Source: Janthinobacterium sp. BJB426 (lineage in GTDB: Bacteria > Pseudomonadota > Gammaproteobacteria > Burkholderiales > Burkholderiaceae_D). From it: a DNA stretch of 64,000 bases. The DNA lies in contig NZ_PDZL01000002.1 in the NCBI RefSeq assembly GCF_002735705.1, forward strand, positions 1-64,000, given 5' to 3'. The notes beneath the pieces were generated by a model that saw only the letters and a list, made by a program, of their open reading frames with translations, did no database searches and was not told where the DNA came from. Below, in pieces: positions 34,462-45,417 of this stretch (position 1 is the stretch's first letter; every line of letters starts with the position of its first letter). Made by a program: the position numbers and the translations under genes.

Positions 34462-37002
34462 CTAGGCGGCGCGGTTGCTGATCTCGATGCCATGCGGCCC
34501 CATTGGCGGGCGCTGCACGCCCGATTCGAAGCGCACGAAGGCTTCGCGCAGATGCTCTTTCAGCAGGGTCTCGTCCCAGGGTTTGGTGATGAACTTGTAC
34601 ACGGAGCCTTCGTTGATGGCTGCCGTGACCGAATGCAATTCAGGGTAGCCGGACAACATCACGCGCACGATCTCCGGATAGATGCCCTTGATGCGACGCA
34701 GGAGCTCGTTGCCGGACATGCCCGGCATGCGCGCATCCGTGAGGATCACGCCCACGGCGTGGGCGGCCACCAGTTCCAGCGCTTCCTGCGGCTTGCTGGT
34801 GCTGAGTATCTGGTAGCCCTCCTTGCGCAGCGAGCGGCGCAGGGCGGACAGGATATGTTCCTCGTCGTCCACCAGCAGCAGCACGCGCTGCGGCGTTTCG
34901 GCATGGCAGCTGTCGGGCGGCAAATGGGTGCCAGCATGCAACATCTGATCCATCTCGGCACCGGGCAGCGGGCGGCTGAAGTAATAGCCTTGCATGGCGT
35001 CACAGTGGTTGGTATTGAGAAATCCCAATTGCCCCTCCGTTTCCACGCCCTCGGCCACGGTGGTCATGTGCAGCGACTTGGCCATGGCGATGATGGAGCG
35101 GGTCAGCGACGCGCCATCCACGCTGTCGGTCACGTCGCGGATGAACGATTGATCGATCTTGACCACGTCGATGGGGAACTGCTTAAGGTAGGACAGGCTG
35201 GAATAGCCGGTGCCGAAGTCGTCCAGCGACAAGGTGACGCCGATTTCCTTCAACTGTTCCAGCGCCTTCACCACGAGGTCGCGGTTTTGCATCAGCACGC
35301 TCTCCGTCAGCTCCAGTTCCAGGCAATCTGCCGGCACGCCGCTGTCGGCCAGCACTTCGCGCACCAGTGCCGGCATGTCGACCTGGCGGAATTGGCGCGC
35401 CGACACGTTGACCGCCATCGTCAGGTGCGTAAAGCCGTAGGCGTGCCAGACGCCCAGTTGCGCGCAAGCCGTGCGCAGCACCCATTCGCCGATGGGTACG
35501 ATCATGCCCGTTTCCTCGGCCAGGGGAATGAAGCGGTCCGGCGGCACCAGGCCGATGCCGTCGCGGCGCCAGCGCAGCAGCGCTTCCATGCCATAAATCT
35601 TGCCGCTGGTAAGGTCGACCTTGGGCTGGTAGTGCAGTTCCAGCTCGCCCAGCGCCAGCGCCTGGTGCAGCGCGTGTTCGATTTCGGCCCGCTCTTCCAC
35701 CAGCACGCCCATCTTGTGGTTGTAGAACTGGTAGCCGTTGCGGCCCTTGTCCTTGGCGCTGTAGAGGGCCGCATCGGCCGTCTTGAGCAGCATGTCGCCG
35801 CTGTCGCCGTCGGAGGGAAACACGCTGGCGCCGATGCTGGTGCTGACGTGCAGGGTATGTTCGCCCAGTACGAAAGGATCGTCGAACATCGCCAGCACTT
35901 TCTTCACGATCTGTTCGGCCGTCTCGAGGTCGGGCAGGTCCGTCAGCAGGATGACGAATTCGTCGCCGCCCTGGCGGGCCACGGTGTCGCCTTCGCGCAC
36001 CGCCAGCTTCAGCCGCCGGGCCACTTCCTGCAGCAGCGCATCGCCCACCGGGTGGCCATAGCTGTCGTTGACGAACTTGAAACGGTCGAGGTCCAGCATC
36101 AGGGTGGCCAGGTGCAGGCGGGTGCGGCGGGCATGGACGATGGCCTGGCCGATGCGGTCGTTCAGCAACTGGCGGTTGGGCAAGTCTGTCAGCGCGTCGT
36201 GGTTGGCCAGGTATTCGATGCGCAATTCCTGCAGCTTGCGTTCCGTGATGTCCTGCACGGTGCCGCGCATCAGCAGCACCTCGCGGCCTTCACGCACGGC
36301 TTCGGCCTGGTGAAAGACGATGCACTCGCCGCCGTCCGGCTGCAGCACCTTGTGTTCCAGTCCGTAGCTGGTGCCGTTCGCATGCAGTTCCATGAAGGCA
36401 TCGAGCAGCAGGGGCCGCTGGTCTTCCGGCAGGCATTGCAGCAGGCGGTCGAAACTGGTGGGGCCGGAATTGGCGTCCAGGCCCAGGATGCGCAACAGTT
36501 CCGGCGACCAGTAGCCGTCGCCGCCGGCGATCCGGTATTCCCAGTTGCCGAGGCGGGCCAGCGCCTGCGCGTGGCTGAGGCTTTCCTGGATGCGGCTCAA
36601 CTCGGTGAGCGCGCTGCTGGCCCGCAGCAGGTAGCGCAGCCGGTGCGCCAGCAGCCGCCATTGCATCGGCTTGGAAATGAAGTCGCTGGCGCCCGCTTCC
36701 AGCGCCTGCTTGATGGAGTCGTCGTCGTCGTTGCCGGTCAGTACGACGATGGGCACGTGCGCGCCGCCGGGCAAGCGGCGCAGCTGGGCGCAGCATTCGA
36801 AGCCGCTCATGCCGGGCATGGCGACGTCGAGCAGGATCAGGTCGGGCACGCCGCGCTGGAAGGCGGCCAGCGCTTCCAGGCCGCTGGCCGCTTCCTCGAT
36901 GCGGAAGCCTTCCGGTTCCAGCGCTTCCGTCACCAGGATGCGCGTCATGGTGTCATCATCGACCACCAGGACCAGTGCTTGCAGGGGCAGTGCGGTATTC
37001 AT
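34462..37002 (-). CDS. Response regulator with REC-PAS-GGDEF-EAL-REC order
   Basis: An 846-residue cytosolic signalling protein. The first receiver (residues 8-125) has its phosphoryl Asp in [18 protein letters not shown]-like region (about 140-250) follows. The cyclase motif GGDEF is intact (about residue 346), and the EAL phosphodiesterase motif is EALLRW (about residue 470), with [13 protein letters not shown] further on. A second receiver (about 695-810; [17 protein letters not shown]) ends the protein. With both GGDEF and EAL intact-looking it can make or break c-di-GMP. It overlaps the hybrid kinase gene (ATGA). Confidence 0.9.
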   Translation of the reverse strand: MNTALPLQALVLVVDDDTMTRILVTEALEPEGFRIEEAASGLEALAAFQRGVPDLILLDVAMPGMSGFECCAQLRRLPGGAHVPIVVLTGNDDDDSIKQALEAGASDFISKPMQWRLLAHRLRYLLRASSALTELSRIQESLSHAQALARLGNWEYRIAGGDGYWSPELLRILGLDANSGPTSFDRLLQCLPEDQRPLLLDAFMELHANGTSYGLEHKVLQPDGGECIVFHQAEAVREGREVLLMRGTVQDITERKLQELRIEYLANHDALTDLPNRQLLNDRIGQAIVHARRTRLHLATLMLDLDRFKFVNDSYGHPVGDALLQEVARRLKLAVREGDTVARQGGDEFVILLTDLPDLETAEQIVKKVLAMFDDPFVLGEHTLHVSTSIGASVFPSDGDSGDMLLKTADAALYSAKDKGRNGYQFYNHKMGVLVEERAEIEHALHQALALGELELHYQPKVDLTSGKIYGMEALLRWRRDGIGLVPPDRFIPLAEETGMIVPIGEWVLRTACAQLGVWHAYGFTHLTMAVNVSARQFRQVDMPALVREVLADSGVPADCLELELTESVLMQNRDLVVKALEQLKEIGVTLSLDDFGTGYSSLSYLKQFPIDVVKIDQSFIRDVTDSVDGASLTRSIIAMAKSLHMTTVAEGVETEGQLGFLNTNHCDAMQGYYFSRPLPGAEMDQMLHAGTHLPPDSCHAETPQRVLLLVDDEEHILSALRRSLRKEGYQILSTSKPQEALELVAAHAVGVILTDARMPGMSGNELLRRIKGIYPEIVRVMLSGYPELHSVTAAINEGSVYKFITKPWDETLLKEHLREAFVRFESGVQRPPMGPHGIEISNRAA

Positions 37003-40000
37003 AGGGCTTCCTTCTCAAGGGCCAGGGCGGCGAGGACACGGTCGAGTTCTTGCTGGATGCCGCGGATATGCTGCAGTGCGCTGCCGACATCATTGCCGCG
37101 CGCGTATTGTTCGATTTCACGGCAGGTGGCCGACAAGCCCAGCGCGCCCACGTTGGCGCAGCTGGACTTGAGCGTGTGCGCCGCCAGCTGCAGGGCAGCG
37201 GCGTCACTGGCCTCGGCGGCCACTTCCAGCTGGCCCAGCAGGCGCGGGGCGTCGCTGTAGAACAGGTCGATGATGCGGCCCAGTACGTCGGGACGGCCGG
37301 GACGCCGCATGGCGCGCAGGTTTTGCAGGGCGGCGGCGTCGAGGATGGAGGCCGATTTCGCCGGCGCCGGAGTCGCTTCCATCGTCACTACCGTTTCCGC
37401 AGCCGCCGGCACGGCGGGCGCCGGGTGCCAGCGGGCCAGCACGGCCAGCAGGGCGGCGCGCGTGTACGGCTTGGCGAGGTAGTCGTCCATGCCCGCGTCC
37501 AGGCACAGTTCGCGGTCGCCGAGGATGGCATTGGCCGTCAGGGCAATGATGGGCGTGCGGTGACGGCCCTGCTGGGTTTCCATGCGGCGCAACTGCCGGG
37601 TCGCTTCGAAACCGTCCATTTCCGGCATCTGGCAATCCATCAGGATCACGTCGAACGGGTGACGTTCCCACAGGGCCAGCGCGCGCCGCCCGTTGTCGGC
37701 CGGCATGGCTTCGTAGCCGCTATCTTCCAGCATAGCCAGGGCGATTTCCTGGTTGATCGCATTGTCTTCCACCAGCAGCATGCGCAGCGGCGCCTGGCCT
37801 GCGGGTGCGCTGTCCGGCGCAGCGGGCAGGGCAGGCGCCGCTGGCGGCGTCGGCGCCAAGGTGCCGAAGCCGCAGACGGCTTCGATGCAGTGACGCAGTT
37901 CCAGCGCCCGCACGGGCTTGGTCAGGCAGTATTCCACCCCCAGCGCCGTGACCAGGCGCAGGTCGGCTGAGGCATCGAGTGAACTGAGCATGATGATTTT
38001 CAGCGCCACCATGCCGGCGTCGGCCTTGATCGCCCGCACCAGTTCGGCACCGTCCATGACGGGCATGCGCATGTCGATGATGGCCAGGTCGAACGGGCGC
38101 CCGCCGCGCAGCGCGCCTTGCAGCAGGCCCAGCGCTTCGGCGCCGTCGGCGGCGCTGGCGGCGGCCATCTGCCACTCGATCGCGTGCTGCAGCAGGATGC
38201 TGCGGTTGGTGGCATTGTCGTCCACGATCAGCACGTGCAAGGCATCGAGCGATACGCGCGGCGGCGGCGCCGGCGGCGCGTCTTCGGGCGCTACACTGCC
38301 CACGACGACGGTGACGGCGAAGCTGGACCCCTGGCCCGCCACGGATTTCAGCACAATGTTGCCACCCATCATCTCCGCCAGTTGCTTGATGATGGCCAGT
38401 CCCAGTCCCGTGCCGCCATACTTGCGCGAGGTGGTGCTGTCGGCCTGGCGGAAGGGCTGGAAGACGGCCGCAGCCGCTTCCGGCGCCATGCCGATGCCCG
38501 TGTCGCTCACTTCCAGCCGGATCTGGCCGGCAACGGGACAGCTGACGTCGACGGAAATCTCGCCCCGCTCGGTGAACTTGGTGGCGTTGTTGAGCAAATT
38601 GGTAAGGATCTGGCGCAGGCGCACGGGGTCGCCGCGCACGTGCTGCGGCACGTCGGAGGCGATGCGGCAGGTAAATTCGATGGCCTTGCGATGGATGCCG
38701 TTGGCAAACAGCGCCACCACATCGTCGATCACCTGGCGCAGGTCGAAGGGGATATGTTCGAGCACCAGCTTGCCCGCCTCGATCTTGGAAAAGTCGAGGA
38801 TGTCGTCGATGATGCTCAGCAAGCTTTCGCCCGAACGGTGTACCGTGTGCACGAAACGCTGCTGCTTGGGACTCAGTTCTGTGCGCTGCAGCAACTCCGT
38901 CATGCCCAGCACACCATTCATCGGCGTACGGATTTCGTGGCTCATCTTGGCCAGGAATTCCGACTTGGCGCGGTTCGCGGCGTCGGCCTCGCCCTTGGCC
39001 TGCTTGAGCGCCAGGTCGCGCTGTTCAACGTGCTCCAGCATGCCGTTAAATCCCAGGATCAATTGCCCCAGTTCATCGCTGCCGTGCTGCGCCACGCGTA
39101 CCGACAGCGCCTTGCCGTCGCGGATATGCGCGATGGCGTAGGACAGGCGCGCCAGCGGCCTGGCGATGGAAGCGCTGATCAGCCCGGTGATGGCCACGCA
39201 GGCCAGCAGCAGCACCAGGGCGATGCCGAGGATCAGCACGAAGGCATGGCGCACGCCCTCGCGCACCTGGGTCACCGCGTCCTGCTGCTGGCCCGTGATG
39301 CGCGCCACCTGCTGCGCGGAATAGGCGGCCTGTTCGCGCTCGAAGGCGCGCACGTGGTCGATGACCTCATCCAGCGCCGTCTGGCTGTCCAGCACGCTGC
39401 CCTTGGCTTGCACCAGCCGCTGTCCCGAGCGCTCCACCGCATCGAGATGGGTGTTGACGCCGCGCGTTTCGGCCAGCAAGTCCAGCTGGCCTATGCTTTG
39501 CAGCAAGGTCTGCATGGTGGCCATGTCGCGCTGCAGGGCGCTGATGCGCTGCGCGATATCGTGGCCCAGGCGCGTGACATCGCCGGCTGCCGTGGCCAGC
39601 ATGACTTCGCCCACGTCGATGCTGATGGCGTCGACGGCCAGGTTGATTTCGCCGCTGGCATCCTCGATGCGGGCCGAGGTGTGCATGTAGCGGCCGGCCT
39701 CCGCCAGCCGGTCGCGTCCGATGGCCAGCTGCAGTTCGATGGGATCGAGCTCCTCGGCCAGGCGCAGGTGGGCGCTGGCCAGCGCGGTGCTGGTTTGCTC
39801 CTTGAGGGCGGCGTAGGCCGCCTGCTGCGCCGCGCTGGCGCCGCCCTCGGCCAGCAGCCCCGCACGCAGGGCCAGCAAGCCGGCGGCGGGATCGAGCATC
39901 TGGCGCGCCGTGGCCAGCAGTTTCGCCCGCAGCGCCTGCTGGGCCGGACTGATGTCGCGCTCGCTGCTTCCCGCCAGGCGCGCGACGGCCGCCGTCAGCC

Positions 40001-40652
40001 GTTCGCGCAAGGGCGCGATGCGGAAACGGTTTTTCACAGCCTCCGTTTCGGCCAGCGCAATCTGCATGTCGTGGATGCTCTTGCGCAAATCGGTCAGGTA
40101 GCGGGCGTTCTGGTTCAGGCGCTGGCTTTCCAGCTGCACCTCGGCGGCCGTGGCCTGGGCCTGGCTGTCGACCAGGCGGATCTTGCTGCGCGCACCCTTG
40201 GCGGCGGCCTTGATCTGCGCCAGCACTTGCCGCATCTCCGTCGCCTGGGCCTTGTAATAGGCTTCGTTTTCCAGGCGTTTGCGCACGGCGACGCGCATGC
40301 GCTGGAATTCCTGTTCGAAGGCCGAGTGATAGCGGGGCGTTTGCGACTCGCCGTGGCGCCGCAAGTCCTGGCTGATGCTCTCGGCGGCCTGGATACTGGC
40401 GACGATCTTGCTTGATACCTGCTCCAGCTGCGCCAGGTCTTCCGCCTTGCCCAGTTCGAAAAAATCCGACGTCATATCCTGCACGGTATAGCGCAGGCGC
40501 AACACGTCCGTGTACAGCGGCACGGTCTGGTCGGTCAAGCCGTGCACATGCGTTTCGATGCCTTTCACCAGCAGCAGGCCGGCCGCCGCCATGGCCGCCA
40601 CGCCCGCCAGCAGCACGCTGGTACTGATGATCAGCTTGGTCCTGATTTTCAT
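36999..40652 (-). CDS. TorS-like hybrid histidine kinase
   Basis: A 1217-residue inner-membrane kinase. TM1 is at about 8-30 and TM2 at about 467-494, enclosing a long helical sensor. HAMP follows. The HisKA H-box ([15 protein letters not shown]) is near residue 571. The N, G1 and G2 boxes of the ATPase domain are [23 protein letters not shown] and GTGLGLAI. Two receivers come next (phosphoryl Asp in [11 protein letters not shown] and in [12 protein letters not shown]), then a C-terminal Hpt with [14 protein letters not shown]. This order is TorS-like. The gene for a periplasmic binding protein is just upstream, as torT is for torS. Confidence 0.92.
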   Translation of the reverse strand: MKIRTKLIISTSVLLAGVAAMAAAGLLLVKGIETHVHGLTDQTVPLYTDVLRLRYTVQDMTSDFFELGKAEDLAQLEQVSSKIVASIQAAESISQDLRRHGESQTPRYHSAFEQEFQRMRVAVRKRLENEAYYKAQATEMRQVLAQIKAAAKGARSKIRLVDSQAQATAAEVQLESQRLNQNARYLTDLRKSIHDMQIALAETEAVKNRFRIAPLRERLTAAVARLAGSSERDISPAQQALRAKLLATARQMLDPAAGLLALRAGLLAEGGASAAQQAAYAALKEQTSTALASAHLRLAEELDPIELQLAIGRDRLAEAGRYMHTSARIEDASGEINLAVDAISIDVGEVMLATAAGDVTRLGHDIAQRISALQRDMATMQTLLQSIGQLDLLAETRGVNTHLDAVERSGQRLVQAKGSVLDSQTALDEVIDHVRAFEREQAAYSAQQVARITGQQQDAVTQVREGVRHAFVLILGIALVLLLACVAITGLISASIARPLARLSYAIAHIRDGKALSVRVAQHGSDELGQLILGFNGMLEHVEQRDLALKQAKGEADAANRAKSEFLAKMSHEIRTPMNGVLGMTELLQRTELSPKQQRFVHTVHRSGESLLSIIDDILDFSKIEAGKLVLEHIPFDLRQVIDDVVALFANGIHRKAIEFTCRIASDVPQHVRGDPVRLRQILTNLLNNATKFTERGEISVDVSCPVAGQIRLEVSDTGIGMAPEAAAAVFQPFRQADSTTSRKYGGTGLGLAIIKQLAEMMGGNIVLKSVAGQGSSFAVTVVVGSVAPEDAPPAPPPRVSLDALHVLIVDDNATNRSILLQHAIEWQMAAASAADGAEALGLLQGALRGGRPFDLAIIDMRMPVMDGAELVRAIKADAGMVALKIIMLSSLDASADLRLVTALGVEYCLTKPVRALELRHCIEAVCGFGTLAPTPPAAPALPAAPDSAPAGQAPLRMLLVEDNAINQEIALAMLEDSGYEAMPADNGRRALALWERHPFDVILMDCQMPEMDGFEATRQLRRMETQQGRHRTPIIALTANAILGDRELCLDAGMDDYLAKPYTRAALLAVLARWHPAPAVPAAAETVVTMEATPAPAKSASILDAAALQNLRAMRRPGRPDVLGRIIDLFYSDAPRLLGQLEVAAEASDAAALQLAAHTLKSSCANVGALGLSATCREIEQYARGNDVGSALQHIRGIQQELDRVLAALALEKEAL

Positions 40653-40680
40653 GCCAGGCTCCAGGGGAGGGAGGCGCGCA

Positions 40681-41838
40681 TCACTTCGCGCCAGGCGCCG
40701 GCTCGGCCGGAACGATCCTGCCGTCGGCGATGCGGGTCAGGAAGACGGCCGTCGACGCCTGGTGGTCGCCTGGCCGCAGCGTCACCCGCAAGCCGCCCAG
40801 ATCGAGCCGGTCGAACGTTTCGAAACTCTGGATCAGGCGCTCGCGCGTGAGGTCGGCGCCAGCGCGGCGCAGCGCCGCCACCATCAACGTGGCCGAGATG
40901 CAGCCTTCGAAACTGACGAAAGACAGTGTGGCCGCCGGCACGTGCCTGGCCAGCAGCGCGGCGCAGTCGGCGGCGATGGGCAGCTGGCGCTCCTCCGGCA
41001 GCGGCACCACCTGCGAGATGACGATGTTGTCGCCTGCCTTGCCCAGCAGTTGCAGCAGGCTGTCCGTGCCGACAAAGGACACCGTGGCCAGGGCCGCCTT
41101 CAGCCCGGCCTGGCTCGCCTCGCGCACGAATGCCGCCACCGGCGTGTAGGGCCCGGCCATGATCACGGCTTGCAGCTCATGCCCGATCAGGGCCGCCAGT
41201 CCCGCCTTGACGGCCGTCGTGCCGCGCTGGAAGGAACCCTTGGCAACGAGTTCCATGCCACGCCGTTGCAGGGCGCGCACGGTGCCGTCGAGCACGGCAT
41301 TGCCGAAACCGTCATCCTGGTACAGGACGCCAAAGCGTTTGACGCCGCGGCTGGTGAAATACTCCACCAGCGCATCGGACTCGTCGTCATAACTGGCGCG
41401 GAAGTTGATGATTTCATGCACCACGGGGTGGCGCAAGGTCATCGCGCCCGTAAACGCGCCCACCAGCGGCACTTTCATTTCCTGGACGATCGGTATGACG
41501 GCGTTGGTGGTGGGCGTGCCCACGTTGCCGAACAGGGCGAACACCTGTTTTTCCTCGATCAGCCTGAGCGTTTCGCTGATGGCGCGGTCCGGATCGTAGC
41601 CGTCGTCGGCGACCACCAGCTCGATGCTGCGGCCATGGATGCCGCCGCGCAGGTTTGCTTCCTGGAACACGGCCGTCGCGCCGTCGAGCATGGCCCGCCC
41701 CAGCCCCGATGCCGCCCCCGTTTGCGCATTGACCATGCCCAGCCGGACTTGCGTATCGGTGACACCCGGTTCGGCGGCGTGGACCATGCCGGCCACGAGG
41801 GTGATAGCGAGCCAGCAGCATTCCGGGAAAACGCGCAT
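40681..41838 (-). CDS. Periplasmic ligand-binding protein (Leu/Ile/Val type), candidate kinase partner
   Basis: A 385-residue secreted protein with a signal peptide ending MVHAA. The mature part, [19 protein letters not shown], then [19 protein letters not shown], matches the Peripla_BP_6 fold. There are no permease or ATPase genes next to it; instead the hybrid kinase follows after 28 bases. It therefore probably delivers a bound ligand signal to the kinase. The ligand may be an amino acid, amide or other small anion; that is not shown by the sequence. Confidence 0.85.
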   Translation of the reverse strand: MRVFPECCWLAITLVAGMVHAAEPGVTDTQVRLGMVNAQTGAASGLGRAMLDGATAVFQEANLRGGIHGRSIELVVADDGYDPDRAISETLRLIEEKQVFALFGNVGTPTTNAVIPIVQEMKVPLVGAFTGAMTLRHPVVHEIINFRASYDDESDALVEYFTSRGVKRFGVLYQDDGFGNAVLDGTVRALQRRGMELVAKGSFQRGTTAVKAGLAALIGHELQAVIMAGPYTPVAAFVREASQAGLKAALATVSFVGTDSLLQLLGKAGDNIVISQVVPLPEERQLPIAADCAALLARHVPAATLSFVSFEGCISATLMVAALRRAGADLTRERLIQSFETFDRLDLGGLRVTLRPGDHQASTAVFLTRIADGRIVPAEPAPGAK

Positions 41839-41958
41839 GAGCTACCTTTATGGAGGTTGACCGGTATCAAGAGGCACAGGGTTGACAACGAGTATGGAGT
41901 AAATTGCCAACAAAAAACTCACACATAGTCACAGCGCGGAAAGCAGTTCAAATATGCC

Positions 41959-42966
41959 TCAAGACTCGGGCAGTTGCACCACCACCTTGCCCCGTGCGCG
42001 CCCCTGCGCCAGGTAGGCCAGCGCCTGTTTTGCCTCAGCAAAAGGAAACACCTTGTCGATGACGGGGCGGATGGTGCCCGCTTCGAGCAGGGCGGCGATC
42101 TGCGCCAGCTGGCTGCCGTCGGGACGCACGAAGTGGAAGGCATAGCTGGCGCCGCGCCGCTTCGCCAGGCCGATGATCTTGCGGCTAAGCAAACCAAACA
42201 CCAGTTTCAGCACCACGTTCATGCCGCGCGCGCGGGCAAAGGCGGCGTCCGGCGGGCCGACCAGCGAGACGACGTGGCTGCCAGGCTTGACGATATGCAA
42301 GGCTTTTTCCAGCCCGTCGCCGCGCACCGTGCCCAGCACGGCGTCGTAGTCGCGCAGCACGTCCTCGAATGGCTGTTGCTTGTAGTCGATGACGTCATCG
42401 GCGCCCAGGCCGCGCACCAGCTCCACGTTTGCCGTGCTGGTGGTGGTGCCCACGCGGGCGCCCAAGTGTTTGGCCAGCTGGATGGCGAACGTGCCGATGC
42501 CGCCGGATCCGGCCGGAATGAACACTTTCTGGCCGGCCTTGAGCTGCATGCGCTCATGCATGGCTTGCCACGCCGTCAGGCCCACCATGGGAATCGACGC
42601 CGCCTGCACGAAATCGAGGTTCGCCGGTTTCAGCGCGGCCGCCTGTTCGGACACGACGGCAAATTTGGCCAGGCTGCCGTATTGAGTGTCGAAAATACTC
42701 GCATACACGGCGTCGCCCGCTTTAAAGCGCGTGACGCCGCTGCCGACTTCCACCACCACGCCGGCCAGGTCGCTGCCCAGGGTGGCCGGCAAGCGCATTT
42801 TTAGAATCGGCTTGAAGTCGCCCTTGGGAATCAGGTTGTCGATGGGGTTCAGGCCCACGGCATGCACCCGCACCAGCAGTTCGCCGTGTCCTGGCGTGGG
42901 GCGGGGCAGTTCGGCAAACGCCACGTGATCGGGACTGCCGTATTTTGTCAATTGCAATGCTTGCAT
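41959..42966 (-). CDS. Zinc-free NADP-dependent MDR oxidoreductase (quinone oxidoreductase type)
   Basis: A 335-residue medium-chain reductase. The MDR catalytic part opens KYGSPDHVAFAELPRPTPG, and the nucleotide part has GSGGIGTFAIQLAKHLGA near residue 155. The structural-zinc Cys cluster of alcohol dehydrogenases is missing, so it belongs with the quinone or enoyl reductases. It follows the SDR gene by 36 bases. The pair is probably under the TetR regulator upstream. Confidence 0.9.
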   Translation of the reverse strand: MQALQLTKYGSPDHVAFAELPRPTPGHGELLVRVHAVGLNPIDNLIPKGDFKPILKMRLPATLGSDLAGVVVEVGSGVTRFKAGDAVYASIFDTQYGSLAKFAVVSEQAAALKPANLDFVQAASIPMVGLTAWQAMHERMQLKAGQKVFIPAGSGGIGTFAIQLAKHLGARVGTTTSTANVELVRGLGADDVIDYKQQPFEDVLRDYDAVLGTVRGDGLEKALHIVKPGSHVVSLVGPPDAAFARARGMNVVLKLVFGLLSRKIIGLAKRRGASYAFHFVRPDGSQLAQIAALLEAGTIRPVIDKVFPFAEAKQALAYLAQGRARGKVVVQLPES

Positions 42967-43002
42967 GAGTTTCTCTCTGAGTGCGGGAAGGGGGGGAGGC
43001 GT

Positions 43003-43812
43003 TCAGGCCAGGCGCAAGTCCTTGCGCAAGCCGGCGTCCAGCAGCGCGGCAGGCATGAAACGGCGCATCAGGCGCAGGCGCGCCGCCAGCGGCCCGGCCG
43101 TGTAGCGCAATTTCGGCCGGCTTGCCTGCGCCGCCGCCAGGATGGTGTCGGCCACGATGGCTGGGTCATCGGCGCCGGCCATCAGGGCTTGCAACCGGCT
43201 TGTGACGGCCGCGCTGACTTGCCGGTAGGCGGACAGCGGGGTATCGGGCGCCAGCAGATTGGCTTCGAACGTGGTCTTCGTGTAGGCCGGTTCGATGACG
43301 CTGGCACGGATGCCCCAGCCCCGCACTTCATGGTCGAGCGATTCCGTGTAGCCCTCGATGGCGTGCTTGGTGGCCGAATACAGCGCGCCGTAAGGCATGG
43401 GCAAGAAGCCCACGACGGAACCGATATTGAGGATGCGCCCGCCGCCCTGGGCCCGCATGTGCGGCAGCACGGCCAAGGTCATGCGCAGCACGCCATAAAA
43501 ATTCGTGTCGAAGATGGCTTGTGCCTGCGCCATGCTGCTTTCCTCGGCGCCCGCCGGGGCCACGCCGAAACCGGCGTTATTCACCAGCAGGTCGATGCGG
43601 CCTTCGCGCTGCATGACCTCGGCCACGGCGGCCGCGACGGACGCATCGCTGGTGACGTCGAGCGCCAGCATCGCATGGCCGGGTGCGGCCGCCTGGTCGC
43701 CGCGGCGGCTGGTGCCGTACACCGTGTAGCCCGCTTGCGCCAGGCGCCGGGCCGTGGCCGCGCCGATGCCGGACGAGGCGCCGGTGACCAGGGCAATCTT
43801 CTTGTTTTTCAT
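43003..43812 (-). CDS. Short-chain dehydrogenase/reductase
   Basis: A 269-residue SDR. The motifs are GASSGIGAATARRLAQAG (dinucleotide loop), NNAGFG, and the catalytic YSATK pair with Ser in LNIGSVVGFLPM. The fourth-strand Arg pattern (TSRRGDQ) suggests NADP. The ATG at 43812 has AAGGAC upstream. It starts 48 bases downstream of a palindrome (43841-43860), a probable operator of the adjacent TetR protein. The substrate is unknown. Confidence 0.92.
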   Translation of the reverse strand: MKNKKIALVTGASSGIGAATARRLAQAGYTVYGTSRRGDQAAAPGHAMLALDVTSDASVAAAVAEVMQREGRIDLLVNNAGFGVAPAGAEESSMAQAQAIFDTNFYGVLRMTLAVLPHMRAQGGGRILNIGSVVGFLPMPYGALYSATKHAIEGYTESLDHEVRGWGIRASVIEPAYTKTTFEANLLAPDTPLSAYRQVSAAVTSRLQALMAGADDPAIVADTILAAAQASRPKLRYTAGPLAARLRLMRRFMPAALLDAGLRKDLRLA

Positions 43813-43840
43813 GGCAGTCCTTCAGTGGTTGATAGTATTG

Positions 43841-43860
43841 AATATGATGATCGTCATATT
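43841..43860. promoter_or_regulatory. Candidate TetR operator in front of the SDR gene
   Basis: AATATGATGA followed directly by TCGTCATATT is an inverted repeat with one mismatch per arm. A near copy is found at 44504-44519 beside the TetR gene itself. The shared pattern ATATGATGAyCGTCAT marks a common regulator. Confidence 0.7.
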
Positions 43861-43867
43861 GTTGATT

Positions 43868-43901
43868 GAAAAAAAGCCCGGAACGGATCAGCGCCACGGG
43901 C
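43868..43901 (-). terminator. Possible terminator of the TetR gene
   Basis: On the minus strand, GCCCG pairs with CGGGC over a loop of sixteen bases and is followed by seven T residues. It lies just beyond the TetR stop at 43909. The stem is short, so efficiency is uncertain. Confidence 0.5.
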
Positions 43902-43908
43902 AGGGCAG

Positions 43909-44517
43909 TTAGCTGCTTGCCTGAAACTGCGCCAGCGTGGCCGCGCACAGCGCGTCCGACAGGGCCGGCTCGTCCACGGCGCGCGCGAGGATGGTGGTGC
44001 CGATCATGGCGCACACCATGGCCATGGCTTGCGCGTGGGCTTCGGGCTGGCCCCAGTTCGGCAACTGGCGCGCGAACAGGTCGATCATTTCCTTGATATG
44101 GATGGTGGCGGCGCGCCGGACCTCGGGCGCCTGGCGCGGCATTTCCGAGCCCAGCGCCGCCACGGGGCAGCCTACCTCGATGGCGGCGATGTGTTCGGGC
44201 GACAGATAGGCGGCCAGCATGGCCTGCAGGGCCTGACCGGGCGGGGCGGCAGCCGCCACCCTGGCCGCCAGCGCCACCGATTCGGCGCCCGCGCGGTCGC
44301 CCGCTTCGGCCAGCAGGGCGTCGCGCGAGGCGAAGTGCGCATAAAAGCCGCCGTGCGTCAGGCCCGCTTCCTTCATGATGTCGGCCACGCCCGTGCCCGC
44401 GTAGCCGCTGCGGCGGATGGCGCGCGTGGCCACTTCGACGATGCGTTCGTGGGTGGCTTCCTTGCGGCTGTGGGCCGAGGATTTCTTGTTGGGTAAGTTC
44501 TGCATGACGGTCATCAT
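43909..44517 (-). CDS. TetR-family transcriptional regulator (AcrR/TetR type, redox-gene neighbour)
   Basis: A 202-residue regulator. Its helix-turn-helix is RIVEVATRAIRRSGYAGTG, then VADIMKEAGLTHGGFYAHFASRDAL, which is the NemR/AcrR 'THGGFYAHF' type. The C-terminal ligand domain is helical. Several starts are possible (44517, 44514, 44505); the upstream GTG at 44541 is unlikely. A palindrome overlaps these starts, so it may repress itself, and a second copy stands before the SDR gene. Members with this look often sense electrophiles or quinones. Confidence 0.85.
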   Translation of the reverse strand: MMTVMQNLPNKKSSAHSRKEATHERIVEVATRAIRRSGYAGTGVADIMKEAGLTHGGFYAHFASRDALLAEAGDRAGAESVALAARVAAAAPPGQALQAMLAAYLSPEHIAAIEVGCPVAALGSEMPRQAPEVRRAATIHIKEMIDLFARQLPNWGQPEAHAQAMAMVCAMIGTTILARAVDEPALSDALCAATLAQFQASS

Positions 44518-44519
44518 AT
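44504..44519. promoter_or_regulatory. Candidate TetR operator overlapping the TetR start codon
   Basis: ATGACGG followed by TCATCATAT; on the minus strand ATATGATGACCGTCAT. It differs from the 43841-43860 site by one base. It covers the possible start codons, which would block translation-initiating transcripts if bound. Confidence 0.6.
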
Positions 44520-44593
44520 CGCACTTTTCAACACCGTGCACGCGACCAGCCGCAGCAGACGTTTCCCTGCCGCGGCTGGTATTCGAAGAAAGA

Positions 44594-44998
44594 CTAGCTC
44601 TTCAGGCTGCAAAAGCTGGCATAGTGGTCCTGCGTGTAATAGCGCTCCACTAATTTGCGTTTCCCTTTCGGGGTCTGCACAAGCAAGACCGCACGATGCG
44701 AACCGGCTCCGCCATCGCCGCCGATACCCAGATAGTATTCATAATAAACCTCGTCCTTGCCGGCGGCGGGAAGGCGGCCCTCATTGTTATTGAATACGGT
44801 ATTGCCAGGACCACCCGCCACCGCGCTCGTTTTCGCATTGCGGTATGCGTCATATTCGCTGTTTTGCGGCGTGGGCAGGGTTTTGCTCGGCTCCCTTTTG
44901 CCGCAGTCGGGAATTTTCGCCGCATAGGCATGCGAAGAGAACAGGGCGCCTGCCACAATCAGACCCAGCGACCAGGTTGTTGCGCGTTGAGTTTTCAT
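44594..44998 (-). CDS. Secreted guanyl-specific ribonuclease (RNase N1/T1/barnase-like)
   Basis: A 134-residue protein with a signal peptide ending AYAA. The C-terminal half has the microbial RNase pattern: Glu in VYYEYYLG (base), Arg in GSHRAVLLVQ and His in YYTQDHYASF (acid). Cysteines at both ends of the mature part (PDCGKR and SFCSL) could form a disulfide. It would cleave RNA after guanosine outside the cell. No barstar-like inhibitor gene lies beside it, which fits a protein that folds only after export. Confidence 0.75.
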   Translation of the reverse strand: MKTQRATTWSLGLIVAGALFSSHAYAAKIPDCGKREPSKTLPTPQNSEYDAYRNAKTSAVAGGPGNTVFNNNEGRLPAAGKDEVYYEYYLGIGGDGGAGSHRAVLLVQTPKGKRKLVERYYTQDHYASFCSLKS

Positions 44999-45417
44999 CG
45001 ATAAGCTTTCGTTGGTGGTGCGTTCAATGGATGGGCTTTTCTGGATACGGCCACTGTTCGGGCGGCCGGCATAATCTCTGCATCACTGAATATAATTAAA
45101 ATTTATAAAATATTACTATCCAATTGTCACGTGCCGATAAATATATTGATTTATTTTTCCGGGAAATTGGACGGTGAAATTTTTCTGAAAATAAATACGC
45201 TGCAGGGCGTCAGATAAATTCATGCAGTCACGCACATTTGCGTGACAATGTTTGAGTATTTTTGATTTTCAATTCGTTATGCTTTGCGACAGTTACTGGT
45301 AATAATCTAGCCAGTCCAGGCATAACATTCTCCCGATATTCTGTTGTTGGGTATATTTAAATCAGAATAAAGGATGAATTCATTGATTTAGATCATTAAC
45401 TTCTGATAGGAATCTGC
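44999..45417. other. AT-rich intergenic region upstream of the amidohydrolase
   Basis: These 419 bases hold no gene I can support. From about 45080 to 45400 the sequence is AT-rich, unlike its neighbours. An FNR/CRP-like half-matching sequence, TTGAT-N4-ATCAT, occurs at 45383-45396, 22 bases before the amidohydrolase start, where it would act as a repressor site if real. Divergent promoters for the RNase and amidohydrolase genes should lie here. Confidence 0.5.

Noticed and set aside
34453-37260. A 935-codon plus-strand open frame across the response regulator
   Set aside because: It is antisense to a gene with complete REC, GGDEF and EAL motifs and has no family pattern; long antisense frames are common at this GC content.
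45383-45396. A second FNR box, TTGAT-N4-ATCAT
   Set aside because: One mismatch and a position only 22 bases from the start codon make an activator site unlikely.
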